Positions 49,115 to 54,482 of a DNA stretch of 54,482 bases are shown here, piece by piece. The stretch comes from Xylophilus sp. ASV27. GTDB lineage: Bacteria > Pseudomonadota > Gammaproteobacteria > Burkholderiales > Burkholderiaceae_C. The notes under the pieces were generated by a model. The model searched no databases and was not told the origin of the DNA. It saw only the letters and a list, made by a program, of their open reading frames with translations. Position 1 is the first letter of the stretch. Each line of letters begins with the position of its first letter. The stretch lies in contig NZ_JAELTO010000017.1 in the NCBI RefSeq assembly GCF_016428875.1, forward strand, positions 1 to 54,482. The letters run 5' to 3'. Made by a program: the position numbers and the translations under genes.

Positions 49115-51109
49115 GTGGAGCCACTGACCCAGCACCTGCCCACCGACCGAAGCGCCCCCCGTTTGTGGTTCGAGCGGTTGGCGATCTTCAGCGAACCGGG
49201 CGACGAGCACGTCTTCCGCTCGGTGCCGCTGCGGCGCGGCCTGAACATCATCTGGGCCAAGGAGCCGGCTGCGGGCAGCGCGAAAGGCAGCCGCGCCGCT
49301 GGGCACGGTGTGGGCAAGACCTCGCTATGCCTGTTGCTGCGCCTATGCCTGGGCGATACGTCCAAAGCCGTAGCGGAGCTGCGCGAAGAGCTGTTCAGCG
49401 AGTTCGCACAGGGTGGCGTCATCGGTGTGCTGCATGTGGACGGCAACGCCTTCACGGTGTGCCGCTACTTCAACCCGCACAAGGTCGGTGTGGCGACCCC
49501 GGGCACGGACATCACGGCGATCTGGACTCGTGAGACTGAAATCAACGACCGCGATTTCGTGAAGCAGCTCGGCGACACCATGATGAGCCGGGTCTCGCCC
49601 CGCAACATCCCAGAGACCGGCCAGGCCATTGAGTGGCGGCACTTGCTGGCCTGGGTCAGCCGCGACCAAGGCGCGCGCTTCAAGGCCTTCTACGACTGGC
49701 GCGACGGCGAAGGCAACATGCTGCAACGCCAGCGCCAAGACCCACCCATCGTGATGCGTGCCGTGCTTGGACTGCTGGATCAAGGTGAGACCGCGCTGCT
49801 GAGCGAGACGGCCAAGCTGGAGGAATCGCTCAAAGCAGCGAAGGAGAAGGTCGAGGAACTGCTCAAGGAGCCGGCGCTGATCCGGCGCCGCATTGAGAGC
49901 AGCCTGCGGGCACAAGGGCAACTGCCGGAGGATTTGCCGATCCGTACCGACGACTTCTTTGTTGACTCCGTGGCGAGCCGTATCGACATGGCGGGAAAAC
50001 AAGCCGAGGCTCGACTACAAAAGTTGCAAGCCGAACAGGACAAGGCCGACGAAGCGCTTGCTGATCTGCGCGCCGACCTGAAGCGGAAACAGGCCGAGTA
50101 CGCCGAGGCCGACCTGATGTGCCAATTGGCGGACAAGGCCCGCCAAGGCGACGAGCAGGCTTACTCGGCGCTTGGCGCGCAGCTTATGGCGCTTCAGCAA
50201 CTGGCCGGCCATTGCAAGCACGGTAATGTTGCTTTCGGTGAGTGCCAGCATGTACAGGCCGAGATCAACCAGCTAAAGCAGTTCAGCTTTCGTGATACCC
50301 GGGACCGGCCCAACCTCAAGCTTGCGATGGAGGCGTCCATTTCGCGTGCCGGCGCCGCCCTATTACGCAAGAACGACTTGCATCGTTTGGTCACGACCAT
50401 GCAGGACAACGAGAAGACCCTGGTTGCTTCCCAGAGCAAGGCCCGGCTCGCAACACGGACGGCCCAAATGGAGGCCAACAAATGGCCCGCCTTGCTGGAG
50501 GAGCTGAGCCGCTGGGATGGCGCTGCGGGGTCGGCAAAGGCACAGGCTGACATCGACGCAGCGCGTGCCCACAGCGTGCAGGTCGCGCAGGAGCTGGGAC
50601 GCGCGCAAACCCAACTCGCGGTCGCAAAGCTGAACAAGTCTGACCGTGAGAAGATTTTGGCCGCAATCATCGACGGGCTGACGCAGCAGTTGCTCCCCGA
50701 CGGCGCCTTCGGCAGTTTCGACCCGCATGACGAGCAGCGGCCGTTCCGCATTTCGCTCCGAGGCGGCGAAGCCTTTCGGGTGTTGGAGGTATTGCTCGGG
50801 GACATGGCCTGCATGCTGGACAGCCCCCGGAAGGACGGAGCCCTCCCAGGGCTCTTCATCCACGACTGCCCCCGGGAAGCGGACATGAGCACGGGGCTCT
50901 ACGAGAACTTCTTGTCGCTGATGAGTGAACTTCACAGCGAGCACTTCCCGCATGGGGAATTGCCCTTTCAGTACATCGTCACGACCACCACGCCACCGCC
51001 AGGCGACCTGCAAGGGGACGCGGTGCGCCTGACACTCGACCCCAGCACTGACGATGGGCTGCTGTTCTGCAAGCGCTTCAACGGCGAGCGGCAACAGGCT
51101 TTGCAGTAG
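49115..51109 (+). CDS. SMC/Rad50-like ABC ATPase with coiled coil and hook-like Cys/His motif
   Basis: A protein of 664 aa with a GTG start. The N-terminal ATPase half has VFRSVPLRRGLNIIWAKE and Walker A AGHGVGKTSLCLLL (about 62-75). Long charged heptad-like helices follow (about 220-265, 290-350, 400-510). Near the middle (about 366-378) is CKHGNVAFGECQH, a C-x-H-x7-C-x-H pattern placed where Rad50 has its zinc hook. The C-terminal half has a Walker B-like LPGLFIHDCPREAD and YIVTTTTPP at the H-loop place. I do not assign a named family. By analogy it may sense or bridge DNA and control the HNH nuclease encoded next. Confidence 0.72.
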   Translation: MEPLTQHLPTDRSAPRLWFERLAIFSEPGDEHVFRSVPLRRGLNIIWAKEPAAGSAKGSRAAGHGVGKTSLCLLLRLCLGDTSKAVAELREELFSEFAQGGVIGVLHVDGNAFTVCRYFNPHKVGVATPGTDITAIWTRETEINDRDFVKQLGDTMMSRVSPRNIPETGQAIEWRHLLAWVSRDQGARFKAFYDWRDGEGNMLQRQRQDPPIVMRAVLGLLDQGETALLSETAKLEESLKAAKEKVEELLKEPALIRRRIESSLRAQGQLPEDLPIRTDDFFVDSVASRIDMAGKQAEARLQKLQAEQDKADEALADLRADLKRKQAEYAEADLMCQLADKARQGDEQAYSALGAQLMALQQLAGHCKHGNVAFGECQHVQAEINQLKQFSFRDTRDRPNLKLAMEASISRAGAALLRKNDLHRLVTTMQDNEKTLVASQSKARLATRTAQMEANKWPALLEELSRWDGAAGSAKAQADIDAARAHSVQVAQELGRAQTQLAVAKLNKSDREKILAAIIDGLTQQLLPDGAFGSFDPHDEQRPFRISLRGGEAFRVLEVLLGDMACMLDSPRKDGALPGLFIHDCPREADMSTGLYENFLSLMSELHSEHFPHGELPFQYIVTTTTPPPGDLQGDAVRLTLDPSTDDGLLFCKRFNGERQQALQ

Positions 51110-51120
51110 GTCACTGGCAC

Positions 51121-51917
51121 ATGAACCCGTTGCAGCGAGCGCTGATCGAGAAACTGGGCCACGATCACGGCTTTGAGCATGCGCTTCCAGGCGACCCGCA
51201 CACGGTAGCGCTGGCTTCCGCACGACATAGCGCGCGGGCTGAAGTGACTCTGCTCCCTGGTGTGGAAGGTCTGCTTCTGACGGTGGAAGCGGCCACGCCG
51301 GCACTGCTGCCGGAGATGCGACAGACTTTCCCCAGTCTGTGCGCCGCCGCCGGCTTCGCCGCATCAACCGAAGCCGAACTGGCGGCTCTGCTGCGCCGTG
51401 CCGCCAGCTTGGCGAGGGCCTTGCCAAGCCAAGCGGCGAAAGACTTCGAGAGTGAGGTTTCGCGCCAGCTGGGCGAGCTTACCAACGGCCTTGGCGACAC
51501 CGAGGTGGAACGCTTGGTGCGACAGCGTGTAGGGCAGCAAAAGTACCGCAGCGCCATGCTCGACTACTGGGGCGGCGCATGCGCCGTGACGGGTTTGGCC
51601 TTGCCTGAACTGCTGCGCGCCAGCCACGCCAAGCCCTGGGCCGAGTGCAGCAGCGATGCCGAACGCCTTGATGTGTTCAACGGCTTCCTGCTGGTGGCCA
51701 ACCTGGACGCGTTGTTCGACGGCTTCCTGGTCAGCTTCGACGATGCCGGCGTAATGCTGTGTCACCACGCCTGTCAGCCGACGACCAGAACCGCCTCGGC
51801 CTGCAGCCGGGCATGACGCTCCGATGGCTGAGCGATGCGCATCGCAGCTATTTGGCATGGCACCGCGAACGGTTGATCGCTGTTGCACGGCGATCAGCCA
51901 AGGAGCTGGGCCGATGA
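51121..51917 (+). pseudogene. HNH endonuclease (HNH_2 type) with a frameshift near its 3' end
   Basis: The frame from ATG 51121 has the HNH core: AMLDYWGGACAVTG, ASHAKPW with the first His, VFNGFLL with the Asn and LDALFDGFLVSFDD, as in HNH_2 nucleases. Near 51755-51775 the family similarity moves to another frame, which reads SPRLSADDQNRLGLQPGM and then YLAWHRERLIAVARR and ends at TGA 51915-51917. One base appears to be missing. Read without a shift, the protein ends at 51816 with an unrelated tail. The restored stop overlaps the next start (ATGA), which supports the ancestral frame. The catalytic core is upstream of the break, so partial activity is possible. Confidence 0.78.
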
Positions 51918-52741
51918 CACTACCTGCATTTGACGACGCCTGGCGCGGCAAGCAGCGAATCAAACCTCCAGTCTTCATCCTGGAAGTTCGTGACCGGCGC
52001 ATTCCGAATGGCGAGCCAATTGCCATGCTTTTCGTCCAGCGTGAGGAAAGCTACCGGCGCGACGACAGGGACGGGCAGATGTACGAGGCTTCGATCCGCC
52101 TGTCCTACCAAACCATCGAGGCCAAACACTCGTTCCGATCCCGGGTCAGTGGGACATTTGACGGTAGCTATTCACGAGGCTTCCGCGACGGTGAAGCGTC
52201 GGTCTCGTTGGTGGGAGGAGCGCTCTTCCTTGATCCGGCCGAGCTACGCGGCCAGCGGATAGGCACCTACCTAATGAACGAAATCGTGACCTGGGCGCAG
52301 CAGTGGCCAGAGGCAACCGTCAGGCCGATCAAGCTGCTGTCTGGCCAGGCTGAAGAGGAAAACCGCACAAGGCGCAACCGCTTCTACGAACGCTTCGGCC
52401 TGAAGTTCGCGTACAGCGACCCTGAGCATCGGGAAGGCGTTTCCAAGCAAATGCCAGTGAAAGAGCTGACCCCAGTCACGTCCTGGGAGGCGAACATCCG
52501 CGAACGCGACCCGCGCGAGTACCTGGCCGAGCTGCTCTTCGAGCGCGAACGTATGGCGATAGAAGCGTCACGGCACGATACGGTCATCAAGCGCCAGTCC
52601 GCACAACTGGAAGACGCCAGACGCCACCCCGTTCGCTGGGCTGCACGGCACTTGTGGTGGCGGTTGCAGCCCGTACTCATGCAAGCCGCGCTGCTGCTTG
52701 CGGTCGGCGTGCTTGCATGGCTTGGGCTACGGTTGCGGTGA
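51914..52741 (+). CDS. GNAT-like acetyltransferase with C-terminal membrane anchor
   Basis: A protein of 275 aa with ATG at 51914; the longer open frame upstream overlaps the HNH gene. GNAT motif A appears as LRGQRIGTYLMNEIVTWA (R-x-x-x-x-G pattern) and motif B as RRNRFYERFGLKF. The end WWRLQPVLMQAALLLAVGVLAWLGLRL is a single membrane segment, so the enzyme is tail-anchored with its domain in the cytosol. A heptad-like helix (ELLFERERMAIEASRHDTVI) connects the two. It is the last gene of the operon, coupled by ATGA overlap to the HNH gene. The substrate is unknown. Confidence 0.65.
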   Translation: MTLPAFDDAWRGKQRIKPPVFILEVRDRRIPNGEPIAMLFVQREESYRRDDRDGQMYEASIRLSYQTIEAKHSFRSRVSGTFDGSYSRGFRDGEASVSLVGGALFLDPAELRGQRIGTYLMNEIVTWAQQWPEATVRPIKLLSGQAEEENRTRRNRFYERFGLKFAYSDPEHREGVSKQMPVKELTPVTSWEANIRERDPREYLAELLFERERMAIEASRHDTVIKRQSAQLEDARRHPVRWAARHLWWRLQPVLMQAALLLAVGVLAWLGLRLR

Positions 52742-53187
52742 GCCGTTGATCCAGCGCCAGCGCTCAGATGCCACATTGCCTGGCTGGTTGTTCGCACCGT
52801 TAGCAGAGGGGTGTCGGCACAGTTGGCGGCATGTTCTCATCGCCATGGTTGGCACATAGTCGCACAGTGGGTGCCACGTTGCTCGCACATTGAAGGCCGT
52901 GGTGTTGACGCATTCCACGCTGGACGCAGCCTGATTTGACGCCGTCCCCAGCCGATTCGCACATTCTTTGTGCCGGCCCGCCCGAGCACAAAGAATGTGG
53001 CCGCTGGCCCGGATTTCGGCAGAAATTTGGGCTGGCGGCCAATGGGGACAGCGTCACAGCGCATGCGTCCAACGTCTCTCAGGTTGAAACCGGGTTGCGG
53101 CCATGTGCCGCGTTTGTTGATTTCCATGCAACCGCAACCCACCATTTCCATCTCGATCTGACCCACCCTGGTTCGTGAACTTCACGC
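52742..53187. other. Gene-free stretch: subterminal repeats of the IS21-family element and nested palindromes
   Basis: No convincing gene. TGCCACATTGC (52769) and TGCCACGTTGC (52872) are near-identical. Several TGTGCGA/TCGCACA words occur between 52790 and 52900, as expected for the multiple subterminal repeats of IS21-type ends. The exact IS end is uncertain: TG at 52769 or at 52812 are candidates. The right part holds the palindromes listed separately. Confidence 0.5.
52937..53056. repeat. Nested inverted repeats
   Basis: The outer arms are TGACGCCGTCCCCA (52937-52950) and TGGGGACAGCGTCA (53043-53056), matching at 13 of 14. The inner arms are CACATTCTTTGTGC (52960-52973) and GCACAAAGAATGTG (52986-52999), a perfect 14-bp match with a 12-nt loop. 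A further 9-bp pair, GGGTTGCGG (53092-53100) and CCGCAACCC (53132-53140), follows. There is no T-run, so it is not a simple terminator. Confidence 0.8.
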
Positions 53188-53991
53188 TCACGTTGTGGAT
53201 AAGTTCTTGGTCGCCTTCTCCTTCTTGGTGGTCTGTGGTGGTTGCTGTGCGGAGCTGTTCTTGAACCGATAGCTGTCGTTGCCGGTTTCCAGAATATGGC
53301 AGTGATGCGTGAGCCGGTCCAGCAGCGCCGTGGTCATCTTGGCATCGCCGAACACATTGGCCCACTCGCTAAAGCTCAGGTTGGTGGTGATCACGACGCT
53401 CGTGCGCTCGTACAGCTTGGACAGCAGGTGAAACAGCAAGGCTCCTCCTGACGTGCTGAACGGCAGGTAGCCCAGTTCATCCAGGATCACCAGATCGGCA
53501 TAGGCCAACCGGTGGGCCAACTGTCCAGGCTTGCCGTTGGCCTTCTCCTCTTCCAGTGCATTGACCAGCTCCACCGTGGAGAAGAACCGCACCCTGCGGT
53601 GATGGTGCTCGATGGCTTGCACCCCGAGGGCTGTGGCGATGTGGGTCTTGCCGGTACCCGGGCCACCCACCAGCACCACGTTGTTGGCGTTCTCCAAGAA
53701 TTCGCAGCGGTGCAGTTGGCGCACCAGTGCCTCGTTCACCTCGCTATGGCTGAAGTCAAAGCCCGCCATGTCCCGGTACGCAGGGAACTTGGCCACCTTC
53801 AATTGGTAGGCCACAGAGCGCACTTCGCGCTCGGCGGTCTCGGCCTTGAGCAGTTGGGACAGGATGGGCTTTGCTGCATCGAAGGCCGGCGCGCCTTGCT
53901 CGGCCAGTTCCGCAACAGCCTGGGCCATGCCGTGCATCTTGAGCTCGCGCAACATGATCACGATGGAAGCGATGGCAGGGTCATGACGCAT
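53188..53991 (-). CDS. istB: IS21-family helper ATPase IstB
   Basis: A protein of 267 aa. The N-terminal IstB region has [17 protein letters not shown]; the AAA+ core has Walker [17 protein letters not shown] and Walker [14 protein letters not shown], then [19 protein letters not shown] and [13 protein letters not shown], all diagnostic. It helps the IstA transposase choose the target. Its start overlaps the istA stop by 11 bp, the usual translational coupling of this family. The gene looks intact. Confidence 0.95.
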   Translation of the reverse strand: MRHDPAIASIVIMLRELKMHGMAQAVAELAEQGAPAFDAAKPILSQLLKAETAEREVRSVAYQLKVAKFPAYRDMAGFDFSHSEVNEALVRQLHRCEFLENANNVVLVGGPGTGKTHIATALGVQAIEHHHRRVRFFSTVELVNALEEEKANGKPGQLAHRLAYADLVILDELGYLPFSTSGGALLFHLLSKLYERTSVVITTNLSFSEWANVFGDAKMTTALLDRLTHHCHILETGNDSYRFKNSSAQQPPQTTKKEKATKNLSTT

Positions 53992-54482
53992 AGCGCACCT
54001 CCCTCAATTGGTCGTAGCGAAGCACATTGGCCTGGGGTTCCACCGCCAGCTTGAGGGCCTGCGGCGATGTGACCGGTGCTGGAGCGGGCTTGCCGTCCAG
54101 CAGGCGGTGCAGCACGTTCAGGATGTGGGTCTTGCTGGCAGCCCCTGACTCCAGTGCCAACTCCACTGCAGCGAGCACAGCCTGTTCATCGTGGTGCAGC
54201 ACCAGTGCCAGTACCTCCACCATCTCCCGGTCGCCGCCGGGTTGCTTGAGCAAGGTGGCCTGCAGTCGCTTGAAGGCCGCTGGCAGTTCCAGGAACGGAG
54301 CACCGTTGCGCAAGGCTCCAGGTTTGCGCTGCAGCACCGCCAGGTAGTGGCGCCAGTCGTAGACGGTCTGTCCCGCACCATGGTGGTTGCGTTCGATCAG
54401 GCGCTGATGCTCGCACACGATCTGGCCTTCGGCCGCGACCACCAGGCGATCTGCGTAGACCCGCAGGCTCACCGGCCGGTTG
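53981..54482 (-). CDS. istA: IS21-family transposase IstA, C-terminal part (5' end outside window)
   Basis: The frame is open at the right edge, so only the last roughly 167 residues are seen. The part [38 protein letters not shown] and [13 protein letters not shown] is the typical C-terminal domain of IstA after the DDE core. The order istA-istB on the minus strand places the downstream end of this IS at the left, next to the defence-like operon. Confidence 0.92.
   Translation of the reverse strand, partial: NRPVSLRVYADRLVVAAEGQIVCEHQRLIERNHHGAGQTVYDWRHYLAVLQRKPGALRNGAPFLELPAAFKRLQATLLKQPGGDREMVEVLALVLHHDEQAVLAAVELALESGAASKTHILNVLHRLLDGKPAPAPVTSPQALKLAVEPQANVLRYDQLREVRYAS

Larger units (their letters stand above)
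32153..52741 (+). mobile_element. Accessory genomic island 3' of tRNA-Pro (RepA, recombinase, defence-like operon)
   Basis: The stretch from tRNA-Pro to the IS21-family element holds only accessory genes: HTH protein, RepA, tyrosine recombinase, Fic, two helicases, DNA methylase, SMC-like ATPase, HNH and GNAT. All lie on the plus strand. Base use differs from the core genes to the left: fewer G/C third positions and lower GC, judged by eye. No copy of the tRNA 3' end is seen to the right, so the right boundary is either lost or outside the window; the given end is provisional. Confidence 0.65.

Noticed and set aside
49115-51917. The ATPase-HNH pair as a Septu (PtuA-PtuB) system
   Set aside because: The pairing idea is similar, but the HNH is of the HNH_2 type and the ATPase differs in its long coiled coil with a central Cys/His motif; the genes also belong to a larger operon. 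A shared mechanism stays possible.
35387-52741. Identification as canonical class I DISARM or as BREX
   Set aside because: No DrmC-like phospholipase D is present, the gene order differs, and the DUF1998 and helicase parts are in one protein. BREX is ruled out by the lack of pglZ, brxC and brxL genes.
52837-53178. Several 60-110 aa ORFs in the spacer before istB
   Set aside because: They overlap each other and the nested palindromes, with no family resemblance or ribosome sites.

Overview
The window looks like a chromosome segment of a GC-rich betaproteobacterium, most likely family Comamonadaceae (order Burkholderiales). The evidence is the gene order slt-proS-rppH-CNP1-proB-obgE-rpmA-rplU-ispB-tRNA-Pro, the hemA-prfA-prmC-grxD block, and small intergenic repeats of a style I associate with this family. 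I cannot name the genus from sequence alone.

Layout. (1) 1-6480: the 3' end of an ISAs1-family transposase, then on the minus strand a four-gene run: DUF971 protein, HIT protein, a giant FAD/Fe-S oxidoreductase and serA. (2) 6741-12092: a glycerol-3-phosphate uptake operon ugpB-ugpA-ugpE-ugpC-VOC-ugpQ, with an intercistronic hairpin after ugpB and a perfect operator-like palindrome upstream. (3) 12094-20000: hemA, prfA, prmC, grxD, an orphan Lon-like AAA ATPase, a CNNM/CBS membrane protein and an SsuA-like binding protein. (4) 20014-24000: dusC, a remnant of a Bug-type binding protein, and a decayed two-component pair (frameshifted histidine kinase; response regulator-GGDEF-EAL gene with two internal deletions, a stop codon and a tandem-repeat junction). 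(5) 24119-32152: the conserved slt-proS ... ispB-tRNA-Pro(CGG) block. (6) 32153-52741: an accessory island immediately 3' of tRNA-Pro. It has a translationally coupled HTH-RepA-tyrosine recombinase cassette and then a 17.4-kb co-directional operon: Fic-wHTH protein, DUF1998 DEAD-type helicase (1765 aa), SNF2-type helicase (930 aa), N6-adenine methylase (1507 aa), SMC-like ATPase (664 aa), HNH endonuclease (frameshifted) and a GNAT protein with a C-terminal membrane anchor. (7) 52742-54482: the end of an IS21-family element (istB, partial istA) preceded by nested palindromes.

The most interesting part is the operon at 35387-52741. Its two helicases and large adenine methylase recall class I DISARM (DrmA/DrmB, DrmD, DrmMI) and, for the DUF1998 helicase, DruE of Druantia. 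However, I see no phospholipase-D gene (DrmC). The Fic head gene, the hook-like SMC ATPase, the HNH nuclease and the membrane-anchored GNAT are not DISARM parts. I read it as a candidate DISARM-related anti-phage array. I cannot test from here whether it is already described or still active.

A second theme is a family of about 55-bp intergenic repeats (four copies: 13751, 15035, 21034, 29006). In one copy the apparent prmC start codon lies inside the repeat, and in another the proB start codon sits at its edge. No rRNA operon, CRISPR array or recognisable riboswitch was seen.
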